From positions 62,001 through 126,000 of the forward strand of contig JAKAWR010000001.1 of NCBI GenBank assembly GCA_021816935.1: a stretch of DNA of 64,000 nt, in the 5' to 3' direction. The position numbers were made by a program, and so were the translations under genes. This DNA is from Actinomycetes bacterium (GTDB taxonomy: Bacteria > Actinomycetota > Acidimicrobiia > Acidimicrobiales > JAMCPL01). This document shows positions 18,336 through 26,339 of this stretch, piece by piece; the first letter of the stretch is position 1, and every line of letters starts with the position of its first letter. Below the pieces are notes generated by a model, which was not told the DNA's origin, made no database searches, and saw only the letters and a list, made by a program, of their open reading frames with translations.

Positions 18336-19361
18336 CTATCGGGTCCCGTTGAGTGCGTCGATCAGCACACGCAAGCGGCTGAAGCTGGCCTTGTTGAATC
18401 GTAGGGCGATCCGGTGGAGATCGAGGTGGTCCGATTCCGCCTTTTCCGGCGAATAGGGTCCGGTCCTGCGGATCGAGCCGTCTGAAGTGATGTCCGCAAA
18501 CCGGGTATTGAGATTGTCGAGCGCAGTGTCTTCGACGGGCTTCATTGTGCGGATGACGAGCATGTCGCCGACGAAGCGCATCGAATGGTAATTCGAGTAG
18601 AAGTGGAGGATCTCGGCCACCGCTTCGTCGATGTCCGTAGAGAGGTGGTACAGCACGACGTCCTCGGGGCTTACGAGGCCCCGGGGAACGAGCAGGTCTC
18701 TGACGAGACCGTCCCACTTCGGCCAGTAGGGATCGCCTGGTACGTCGAGTAGGATCAGCGGAGCCGGAGGCATCTTTCCGGTTTGGAGAAGGGTGAACAG
18801 CTCGAAGCACTCGTCGAGGGTGCCGAAACCACCGGGCAGGACGACGTATGCGTCTGATTCCTTTACAAGCATGAGTTTGCGAATGAAGAAGTAGCGCATC
18901 TCGACGAGCTTGGGGTCGTGGGCGATAAATGGGTTGGCGCCCTGCTCATGGGGTAGGCGGATGTTGACACCCAGGGACTTGTCCTGGCCCGCACCCTCCA
19001 TGGCTGCCTGCATGATCCCCGGTCCGGCGCCGGTGACGGTCATCCATCCGAGCTCGGACATTCTCGATGCGAGGAGCGTTGCCTGAGTGTAAAGGGCGTC
19101 GTTCGGCTGCGTTCTGGACGAGCCGAAGAAGGTGACCTTGGGCATGTCCGCGTAGGGCTTGAAGATGGCGAAGGCTCCGGCCATCTCGGTGAGCACGTTG
19201 CTGGTGATCTTCATGTCAAGCGTGGCGGTCTTGAGCTTCGCCATGGCAACGAGGGCTTCGAGAGCACGGGCGAAAAGATCGTACCGGTCCTCTCCGTCGA
19301 GATTGTCGAGGAGCTCGTCGAAAAGGGGCCGAAGGTCCGCCCGTGAGGTGCGCCTCATCAT
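18336..19361 (-). CDS. LOG family protein (nucleotide phosphoribohydrolase-like)
   Basis: This 341-residue protein of the LOG/YgdH family hydrolyses nucleoside monophosphates to base plus ribose phosphate in characterised members. The family motif PGGFGTLDE is present with GAGPGIMQAAMEGA, and the strand KVTFFGSSRTQ begins the Rossmann-like core. It is longer than plant LOG proteins, with extra helices at the N-terminus (~80 residues) and C-terminus (~70). The C-terminal tail ends close to the small gene at 18070. It lies 95 bases downstream of fbiC on the same strand. The true substrate is not inferable. Confidence 0.88.
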   Translation of the reverse strand: MMRRTSRADLRPLFDELLDNLDGEDRYDLFARALEALVAMAKLKTATLDMKITSNVLTEMAGAFAIFKPYADMPKVTFFGSSRTQPNDALYTQATLLASRMSELGWMTVTGAGPGIMQAAMEGAGQDKSLGVNIRLPHEQGANPFIAHDPKLVEMRYFFIRKLMLVKESDAYVVLPGGFGTLDECFELFTLLQTGKMPPAPLILLDVPGDPYWPKWDGLVRDLLVPRGLVSPEDVVLYHLSTDIDEAVAEILHFYSNYHSMRFVGDMLVIRTMKPVEDTALDNLNTRFADITSDGSIRRTGPYSPEKAESDHLDLHRIALRFNKASFSRLRVLIDALNGTR

Positions 19362-19456
19362 CGGGCTACTGCCGGTACATCTGCGTGCCGGGTCCTGGGA
19401 GGCGTCCTCGAGATGCAGCTGCTCATGTGACCTGTTACGACCCTGACCCTAAGCGA

Positions 19457-21871
19457 TCAGGCTGCCGCTGACGGGACCTTGTACAGGGTGGTGCGCTGGC
19501 GCAGCGGCCTGCCTATCGGATCCGTGATGGCAAGGAAGTCGTCGATGTCGAACGCCTGGCCGTGAACAGCGCCGGCCGCCCGCGAGATGCTCTCCTCCAT
19601 TAGGGTGCCGCCGAGGTCGTTTGCGCCGGCGAGAAGGGTCTGCCTCGCTCCCTCGACACCCAGCTTGACCCAGCTGGCCTGTACGTTGTCGATGTAGCCG
19701 CGGTACGCTATGCGCCCGACAGCGTACATGAGCAGGGTCTCGCGAAATGTCGGGCCCTGCCGCGACCGGCCCTGCAGGTAGAGGGGGGCACCCATGTGAA
19801 CGTAGGGGAGAGGGACGAACTCGGTGAAGCCGCCGGTCTCCCCTTGGAGCGCCCGCGTCGCCAGGATGTGCCCCACCCAGTGGCGAGGCTGCTCCACGGA
19901 GCCGAACATTATCGTGATGTTAGATCGTAGCCCGATTGAGTGCGCTACCTGGTGGACCTCGAGCCACTCCGCCGTCCTGATCTTGTCAGGACACAGGACG
20001 GCTCTCACGTCGTCAGAGAGGATCTCCGCGGCGGTACCGGGAAGTGTGGATAGTCCGTGCTCCTTCAGTAGAAGCAGGTATTCGGTCAGGTCCAAGCCAC
20101 AGCGGCGCGCCCCCTCGTGGACTTCGAGCGCGCTGAACGCATGTATATGGATCGTGGGCGATCCACGGCGTACTGCGTCCAGGACCTCGACGTAGTAGTT
20201 CCCGTCGAAGGAGGGATGGATGCCACCCTGCAGGCAGACCTCTGTTGCACCTGCCACTTCAGCTTGCCGGACCTTTTCCGTAATATCGTCGAGCGAGAGG
20301 AGGTAGGGTTCACCCCGGAGGTTCAGGGACAGTGGTCCCTTCGAGAAGGCGCAGAACCGGCACTTGAAGGTACAGATATTGGTGTAGTTGATATTGCGGT
20401 TGACGACATAGGTTACGGCGTCTCCCACGTCGGTGGAGCGGAGGTCATCCGCCAACTCGATTACGGCCCGAAGATCTTGGCCCCTTGCGCCGAAGAGCGT
20501 GAGGAGCTCGGGGGCATCGGCGCGCTGTCCCATGGCTACGCCGGCAAGGACTTCACGGATATGGCCGTGACCGCGAACCCGGCGGTGCGTCACGGCGGGC
20601 GCTGGAAGAGCGGGAGCACTGGGTACAGCAAGAGCCGGAGCACTGTTTGTCGGGGCGCTGCGTGTCGGAGAACGGGCTGCAAGAGCGCTGCGTGCCGGAG
20701 CGCCCGGCGCCGTCGGGACAACGTGGGGTGGGACGAGGGCAGGCGGGAGCAACCCGCTCCCCGGCGACCAGTGGTCGGAGCGGGCGTACTGGGCAGCGTC
20801 CGAATTGGCTAGAACGGCAAAACGCATGGCGGGATCGAGCCAGCGTTCGGGATCGCCAGCGTACGCTGGGTAGACCGTCAGGCGTGGGGCCAGCTCGAAG
20901 CCCTCGCTTTCGGTAGTGCGGCGCAGGAACTCGACCTCGGGCCACGGGCGCTCCGGGTTGACGTGGTCGATTGTCACGGGTGAAACGCCCCCCCAGTCGT
21001 CGATCCCAGCTCGCAGTAGCCCGGCGTGGCTATCTGTCAGGTTCGGTGGGGATTGCACGTGGACCTCGCCGGGCAGGATGACACGGGCGGCCGCGATGGT
21101 CCAGCGCAACTCCTCTTCCGTGCAGGGAGGGGCGCCGCGCATGGCAGTTCCGGGCTTCGGGAGAAAACCCTGGACGATCACCTCCTGGACGTGGCCGTAT
21201 TCGCGATGGGAACCTGCGATTGAGCGAAGTGCGGCAAGGCGGGATTGCCTGGATTCGCCGATGCCCACAAGGAGGCCGGTGGTGAAGGGCACGGTGGCTC
21301 GTCCGGCTGCGGCCAGCGTCGCCAGGCGTACTGCCGGGTCCTTGTCCGGTGCCCCGTGATGAGCTTGCAACTCGCCGTCGAGGGTCTCGATCATCATGCC
21401 CTGGCTGGCGGTAACCCTCCTCAGAAGGGTAAGGTCGTCGTAAGATATAGCACCCGCGTTGGCGTGCGGAAGGAGGTTTGTTTCGTCGACGACAAGCCTG
21501 CACATCGCAGCGAGGTAATCGACGGTCGACGCGTAGCCATTGGAATCGAGCCAGTCCCGGGCGGCGGGGTAGCGATCCTCGGGGGATTGCCCGAGGGTGA
21601 AGAGGGCTTCGCTACATCCGGCGGCCTTACCTGCCTTCGCGACCTGGAGCACCTCGGCGGGCGTCATGTAAGGGGCGGCGAGGCGTGCGGGCGCTTTGGC
21701 GAAGGTGCAGTAACCGCAGCGATCCCTGCAGAGCTGGGTCAGGGGAATGAAAACCTTAGGCGAGTAAGTGATGGTGGAGCCGTGGGCCTCTTCGCGGATC
21801 GTTCTAGCGGATTCTTCGAGCTCTTCGAGGCGAGCGCCAAGTATCGCCTGGTCGGACGCGGGGGTGTTCAC
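19457..21871 (-). CDS. fbiC: Bifunctional FO synthase (CofG-CofH fusion), F420 biosynthesis
   Basis: FbiC makes the deazaflavin FO, precursor of cofactor F420, from tyrosine and 5-amino-6-ribitylaminouracil using two radical-SAM domains. The N-terminal CofG half has the cluster motif CRDRCGYC. The C-terminal CofH half has CTFKCRFC followed by AFSKG. The halves are joined by a Pro/Ala/Ser-rich linker of ~65 residues. GTG 21871 is preferred: TAAAGT lies 7 bases upstream and homology begins right after it. Upstream in-frame codons would overlap pgl and give an unrelated sequence. The product is ~804 residues, normal for actinobacterial FbiC. Its own promoter lies just inside the 3' end of the pentose-phosphate operon. 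Confidence 0.95.
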   Translation of the reverse strand: MNTPASDQAILGARLEELEESARTIREEAHGSTITYSPKVFIPLTQLCRDRCGYCTFAKAPARLAAPYMTPAEVLQVAKAGKAAGCSEALFTLGQSPEDRYPAARDWLDSNGYASTVDYLAAMCRLVVDETNLLPHANAGAISYDDLTLLRRVTASQGMMIETLDGELQAHHGAPDKDPAVRLATLAAAGRATVPFTTGLLVGIGESRQSRLAALRSIAGSHREYGHVQEVIVQGFLPKPGTAMRGAPPCTEEELRWTIAAARVILPGEVHVQSPPNLTDSHAGLLRAGIDDWGGVSPVTIDHVNPERPWPEVEFLRRTTESEGFELAPRLTVYPAYAGDPERWLDPAMRFAVLANSDAAQYARSDHWSPGSGLLPPALVPPHVVPTAPGAPARSALAARSPTRSAPTNSAPALAVPSAPALPAPAVTHRRVRGHGHIREVLAGVAMGQRADAPELLTLFGARGQDLRAVIELADDLRSTDVGDAVTYVVNRNINYTNICTFKCRFCAFSKGPLSLNLRGEPYLLSLDDITEKVRQAEVAGATEVCLQGGIHPSFDGNYYVEVLDAVRRGSPTIHIHAFSALEVHEGARRCGLDLTEYLLLLKEHGLSTLPGTAAEILSDDVRAVLCPDKIRTAEWLEVHQVAHSIGLRSNITIMFGSVEQPRHWVGHILATRALQGETGGFTEFVPLPYVHMGAPLYLQGRSRQGPTFRETLLMYAVGRIAYRGYIDNVQASWVKLGVEGARQTLLAGANDLGGTLMEESISRAAGAVHGQAFDIDDFLAITDPIGRPLRQRTTLYKVPSAAA

Positions 21872-21878
21872 TGTGGCT

Positions 21879-21884
21879 ACTTTA
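21879..21884 (-). promoter_or_regulatory. -10 hexamer TAAAGT for fbiC
   Basis: TAAAGT lies 7 bases before GTG 21871 on the minus strand. No Shine-Dalgarno is present, consistent with a leaderless fbiC transcript. Confidence 0.5.
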
Positions 21885-21923
21885 GCGCCTGGCCGCCACG
21901 GTCGGATCGCCCTCTTCAGAGGC

Positions 21924-22643
21924 TCAGGGAACGGCGCCGAAGGCTGAGGGATCAACCAGGAACACGACCTCGTCTGCGCTGACCGATGCGGCGGGGATCG
22001 CTTCGCCGGCGAGTAGCGCACGGACAGCGTCCCGTTTGGAATCGCCGCTGACTGTGAAGATTGCAAGGCGGGCCGAGTCGAGCGCGACGGGGGTGAGTGT
22101 CATGCGGGGATGGGGATTGAGGCCGGCGGCATCGGCCGTCATGGTTACCAGTGGAACCCGGTCATGAGAGCCGGAGAAGATCGTGTCTCCGGGGAAGATC
22201 GAAGCGGTGTGGCCGTCAGGTCCCATTCCAAGGTGGACCAGGTCGAGTGGGAGGTGGGGTGCCAGCTCCTCGGCGTAGGCGGAAGCTCCCGCGGTGCAGC
22301 TCATGGGATGGAACGTCGCGGGCGCGGCTGTTCTTGAGGCGAGGAGGTCCCGGACCATGCCGCTGTTGGAGTCCGGGTGGTCGATGGGCACGCAACGCTC
22401 GTCGGTCATGAAGATGTGGACTCCCTCCCAGGCGGGCATCTGATCGGGAGGGAGGGTGGCGAGCAGCTCGTAGCACCTTCGGGCAGTGGGCCCTCCCGAC
22501 AGGGCGATGCTCTTGAGCGACCGGGCCGCGGGGGTCGGCACTGCGAGAACGCGGCGTGCGAGCTCGCAGAACGCTGCCGGGACGTCGGGAACGACGAGGA
22601 CAGTCCCGTTCGGAGCGGTGCACTTTCGGAGCGGCAGTATCAA
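21924..22643 (-). CDS. pgl: 6-phosphogluconolactonase
   Basis: This enzyme hydrolyses 6-phosphogluconolactone, the second step of the oxidative pentose-phosphate pathway. The 239-residue product has the DevB/SOL family signatures IALSGGPTAR, MTDERCVP...DSNSGMVRDLL and HLGMGPDGHTASIFPG. The start codon begins immediately after the zwf stop, so the two genes are coupled. It is the last gene of the tkt-tal-gnd-zwf-pgl run. Confidence 0.94.
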   Translation of the reverse strand: MILPLRKCTAPNGTVLVVPDVPAAFCELARRVLAVPTPAARSLKSIALSGGPTARRCYELLATLPPDQMPAWEGVHIFMTDERCVPIDHPDSNSGMVRDLLASRTAAPATFHPMSCTAGASAYAEELAPHLPLDLVHLGMGPDGHTASIFPGDTIFSGSHDRVPLVTMTADAAGLNPHPRMTLTPVALDSARLAIFTVSGDSKRDAVRALLAGEAIPAASVSADEVVFLVDPSAFGAVP

Positions 22644-24146
22644 CTACGGCGCGGGGTTATGCCACTCGTGGCCGTTGCGAGCGAGCAGGATATCGGCTTC
22701 GTGAGGTCCCCAGGAGCCCGCCGGATAGGTAGAAAGCGGCGGGTCCCCCTGGGCGAACGCGTCGAGGTAAGGATCGATTATGCGCCAGGCCTGTTCTGCC
22801 TCGTCGGCACGTAGGAACAGCATGTGGTCGCCAAGAAGAGCGTCGTGTATCAGGCGCTCGTACGCGTCCGCGGGTGCAACGCCGAACGTATCAGCATAGG
22901 AGAAATGCATGTCAACTGACCGTAGGTTGAAGGATTCGCCGGGCTCCTTGGCACCGAATGCGAGGTTGATACCTTCATGGGGTTGGATCCGCATTACAAG
23001 ATGATTCGGCTCCAGACGCCTCGCCTGGTGAGCTTTGAATGCCATGTGGGGTACTTCGCGGAACTCGAGGACCACCTCTGTGACCGTCTGGGCAAGACGC
23101 TTACCGGTGCGGATGTATACGGGCACGCCTGCCCAGCGCCAGTTGTCGACGTGGAGCTGGGCAGCAGCGAACGTCTCGGTCTCGGACGCGGGGGCGATCC
23201 CTTCCTCTTCGAGGTAGCCCGGGACGGCGGCGGTACCGATCACGCCAGCGTCGTACTGCGCGCGAACGGTTCGCTGGCTCAGCTCATGAGGCGGGCCCAG
23301 TTCGACTGCACGGAGCAGCTTCACCTTCTCGTCGCGCACGCCCAGGGGATCTATCGCAGCGGGCGGCTCCATCAGGGTCAATGCCACCACCTGCGCGAGG
23401 TGGTTCTGCACCATGTCGCGCACCGCTCCAGCCTTATCGTAGTATGCACCCCGATGTTCGACGCCGAGTTGCTCTGCGACGGTGATCTGAGCGTTGGAGA
23501 TATAGCGCCTGTTCCAGATGGGCTCGAAGATCGCGTTCGCAAAACGCAGGGCCAGGAGGTTCTGGACAGTCTCCTTGCCCAGGTAATGGTCGATGCGGAA
23601 GATCTGGTGCTCGTCGAAGCACTCATGGAGCATGACGTTGAGGTCGATGGCCGAGTCGAGGTCCGATCCGAAGGGCTTCTCCACGACGATGCGTGTAAAC
23701 GGGCCGCTTCCCGGAGGGTTGGAAAGGCCAGCCTGCTTCAGGGCCTGCGTGAGGATGGGAAACAGCGACGGGATGGTTGCAAGGTAGTAGAGGCGGTTGC
23801 CCTGCGTGGAGCAGGTGCGATCGATGTCTTCCAAGACTTTCTTGAGGGTGGCAAAGGTAGTCGCATCCTCGTAATGGCCGCAGATGTAACGAAAGGAGTC
23901 GGTCAGCGTTGCCCAGGAGGGCGGAGCGTCGGGGACCGCCGCGCGCCCAAGATCCCGGAACCCGTTGTCGTCGAGCTCGCTGAGCGCCACTCCGACGACG
24001 GAGAAATGCTCCGGGAGGGCGTCCCGTGCGGCGAGCGACGCCAGTGCCGGTAGGAGCTTGCGGGTGGTGAGATCGCCGGATGCCCCGAATATCACCAGGA
24101 CCTGCGGATCGGGTTTCGCAAGCGCATAGCGCGCCTGGGACGTCAT
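22644..24146 (-). CDS. zwf: Glucose-6-phosphate dehydrogenase
   Basis: Zwf oxidises glucose 6-phosphate and feeds the pentose-phosphate pathway, generating reduced nicotinamide cofactor. The 500-residue product has the nucleotide-binding FGASGDLTTRKLLPAL and the active-site signature RIDHYLGKETVQN, where His is the catalytic base. Length is normal. The ATG overlaps the gnd stop (ATGA). The actinobacterial partner opcA, usually next to zwf, is absent from this operon. Confidence 0.96.
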   Translation of the reverse strand: MTSQARYALAKPDPQVLVIFGASGDLTTRKLLPALASLAARDALPEHFSVVGVALSELDDNGFRDLGRAAVPDAPPSWATLTDSFRYICGHYEDATTFATLKKVLEDIDRTCSTQGNRLYYLATIPSLFPILTQALKQAGLSNPPGSGPFTRIVVEKPFGSDLDSAIDLNVMLHECFDEHQIFRIDHYLGKETVQNLLALRFANAIFEPIWNRRYISNAQITVAEQLGVEHRGAYYDKAGAVRDMVQNHLAQVVALTLMEPPAAIDPLGVRDEKVKLLRAVELGPPHELSQRTVRAQYDAGVIGTAAVPGYLEEEGIAPASETETFAAAQLHVDNWRWAGVPVYIRTGKRLAQTVTEVVLEFREVPHMAFKAHQARRLEPNHLVMRIQPHEGINLAFGAKEPGESFNLRSVDMHFSYADTFGVAPADAYERLIHDALLGDHMLFLRADEAEQAWRIIDPYLDAFAQGDPPLSTYPAGSWGPHEADILLARNGHEWHNPAP

Positions 24147-25063
24147 GAGCCGGAGTCGCCCGAGATCTCGCGCTTGACCGCGTGGCCTCCGAACTGGTTG
24201 CGCAGTGCTGCAGTCAGCTTGCCGGCGAAGGCGTCAGGTTGCTGGGAGGCGTACCGGACAAAGAGCGACGTCGCTATCACTGGAACGGGGACATGGCGCT
24301 CGATGGCGGCCTGAACCGTCCAGCGCCCCTCTCCGGAGTCGGCTACGTAGCCGGCGATATCGGAGAGATCCGGGTCGTCACGCAGCGCCCGCTCGGTCAG
24401 GTCAAGCAGCCATGACCGTATGACGGAGCCGTAGCGCCAGATCGACGCGATCTCGTGGAGGTCCAGATCGAAATCGCCCGCGGCCTCGAGCAGCGCGAAT
24501 CCCTCGGCGTACGCCTGCATCAAACCGTACTCGATCCCGTTGTGAACCATCTTCACGAAGTGGCCGGCACCGGCGGTACCAACATGGGCATAGCCCCCGT
24601 CGGGGGCGAGGGCGCGGAAGATCGGCTCGCATACGGATACGTCATCTGCAGAGCCTCCCACCATGAGGCAGTAGCCCTCTTCGAGGCCCCAGATGCCTCC
24701 AGAAGTCCCGGCATCGATGAAGCCCACGGAACGGCCGGACAGGGAGGTTGCTAGGCGGACCGAGTCGTCGTAGCGGGAGTTGCCCCCGTCGATCACGATG
24801 TCGCCTGCGCAAAGCTCTCCTGCTAGGGCCTCGATCGTCGAGTCGGTGGGTTTGCCTGCGGGGACCATTACCCATACGACGCGAGGAGCGTCGAGATTGG
24901 CCACGAGTTCCTGGAGACTTCCCACTGTAGCGATTCCCTCTGCGCCCGCTGCAGCCCTGGCGTCCGGCGACATGTCGTAGCCGACCGCTTCGTGCCCATT
25001 ACGTGCCAGCCGGAGTGCCATGTTCGCGCCCATCTTGCCGAGACCGATCATTCCTATTCTCAC
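24143..25063 (-). CDS. gnd: 6-phosphogluconate dehydrogenase, short NAD-type
   Basis: This enzyme decarboxylates 6-phosphogluconate to ribulose 5-phosphate. At 306 residues it belongs to the short form rather than the ~470-residue NADP form. The Rossmann start is GLGKMGANMALRL. The second beta strand ends in Asp (GYDMSPD), which favours NAD+ over NADP+. The substrate motif IDAGTSGGIWGLEEGYCLMVGG and the KMVHNGIEYG helix are present. The start is GTG 25063 with AAAGGAGG just upstream. It is coupled to zwf by a 4-base overlap. Confidence 0.93.
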   Translation of the reverse strand: MRIGMIGLGKMGANMALRLARNGHEAVGYDMSPDARAAAGAEGIATVGSLQELVANLDAPRVVWVMVPAGKPTDSTIEALAGELCAGDIVIDGGNSRYDDSVRLATSLSGRSVGFIDAGTSGGIWGLEEGYCLMVGGSADDVSVCEPIFRALAPDGGYAHVGTAGAGHFVKMVHNGIEYGLMQAYAEGFALLEAAGDFDLDLHEIASIWRYGSVIRSWLLDLTERALRDDPDLSDIAGYVADSGEGRWTVQAAIERHVPVPVIATSLFVRYASQQPDAFAGKLTAALRNQFGGHAVKREISGDSGS

Positions 25064-25127
25064 TGCCGCCTACCTCCTTTGTTGATTGGTTGCGCGTCCT
25101 CTGCGATGTCGACCTGGCGCAAGAGCG

Positions 25128-26333
25128 TCAGCGGGTTACCGCCTTGGCCGAGCCAGACATCTTCCGCTGCACCGCGGACACCAGATCGTCGAAGGACCTG
25201 GCAAAGGCCTCCACGCCCTGCTTCTCGAGGACGGCAGTTACGTCGTCCATGTCAACGCCCAGCTCGTCCAGGTGTTCCAGCGTGCCCCGGGAGGACTCCG
25301 GGTCGATCGGCGACACGGAAGGGGAGCCGTGGTCGGAAAAGGCATCGAGCGTGGCATCGGGCATCGTGTTTATCGTCATGGGGAAGACCAGGTTGTCGAC
25401 GTAGATGGTGTCGGGGTATGCGGGGTTCTTGGCGGAGGTCGAGGCCCACAAGGGGATCTGGGTACCTGGCGGCAGGGGAGCGCCGGGGTCTGGCCGGACC
25501 CCTCTACAGAACTGGTCGAGGAAGATACCGTAGGCGAGGGACGCCTGGGCAACAGCAGCCCGGCCGCGTAGATCGCGGACGTCCTGGACTATGTGCGTGG
25601 CCACACCGTTGTACTCGAATTCCGCGGCGAGTTCGTCGAGGCGCCGGTCCACCTCGGTGTCTACCCGTGAGACGAAGAAGGAGGCCACTGAAAAGGCCGA
25701 AGATGCGGTTGCAGGGTCGTTGGCGGTCAGGCGCTCGTAGCCCGCCTTGAAGGAGCGGATCACGGCCTCGTAGCGTGCGAGGCCGAAGATCAGCGTAACG
25801 TTGACCTTGATGCCTTCGGCGGTAGCGTCCTCGATCGCCTGGAGGCAGGGCTCTGTCGCCGGGATTTTGACAAGAAGGTTCGGCGCTCTGAAGCGCTTCC
25901 ATATCGTTCTTGCCGCCTCCAGGGTCCCGTCCGAATCGTAAGCGAGCGCCGGATCGACCTCTATGGAGACGAAGCCGTCCCGGGCCTCCGAGGACTCGTA
26001 GACCGGAGCGAAATGTCGAAGGGCATCCTCGATGTCCGAATAGATCAGCTGCCAGACGGCTTCTTTCGGGTCGTGGCCGGAAAGTTGCTCTGCCAACTGG
26101 TCGTCATAGTCGTTCTCACCTTCTATCGCTTTCTGGAAGATGGTCGGGTTGGATGTGGCGCCCCGTACTCCGGCGGCAATTAGCTCTTCGAGATGGCCGT
26201 TGCGCAGGTAGTCCCGCCGCATATTATCCATCCAGGGGCTCTGGCCGCCCCGGGTATGAAGGTCGTGGAGCCGGGTCGTGCCGGGGGTCTCGGCGATGCT
26301 GCCGGTGTCGCCCGGTTGTGTGGCTGATGCCAT
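25128..26333 (-). CDS. tal: Transaldolase
   Basis: Transaldolase exchanges dihydroxyacetone units between sugar phosphates. The 401-residue product fits the longer actinobacterial type (TalB subfamily 2). It has ATSNPTIFQKAIEG near the N-terminus and the Schiff-base Lys in LLVKIPATEP, followed by GIKVNVTLIFGLARYEAV. AGGAGGT lies 9 bases before the ATG. It lies 6 bases downstream of tkt and is surely co-transcribed with it. Confidence 0.95.
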   Translation of the reverse strand: MASATQPGDTGSIAETPGTTRLHDLHTRGGQSPWMDNMRRDYLRNGHLEELIAAGVRGATSNPTIFQKAIEGENDYDDQLAEQLSGHDPKEAVWQLIYSDIEDALRHFAPVYESSEARDGFVSIEVDPALAYDSDGTLEAARTIWKRFRAPNLLVKIPATEPCLQAIEDATAEGIKVNVTLIFGLARYEAVIRSFKAGYERLTANDPATASSAFSVASFFVSRVDTEVDRRLDELAAEFEYNGVATHIVQDVRDLRGRAAVAQASLAYGIFLDQFCRGVRPDPGAPLPPGTQIPLWASTSAKNPAYPDTIYVDNLVFPMTINTMPDATLDAFSDHGSPSVSPIDPESSRGTLEHLDELGVDMDDVTAVLEKQGVEAFARSFDDLVSAVQRKMSGSAKAVTR

Positions 26334-26339
26334 GAGCTG

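Noticed and set aside
20590-20790. Short direct repeats (GCGCTGCGTG) in the fbiC linker as a possible mobile-element trace
   Set aside because: They encode the Pro/Ala/Ser linker between the CofG and CofH halves in frame; repeat expansion of a linker explains them.
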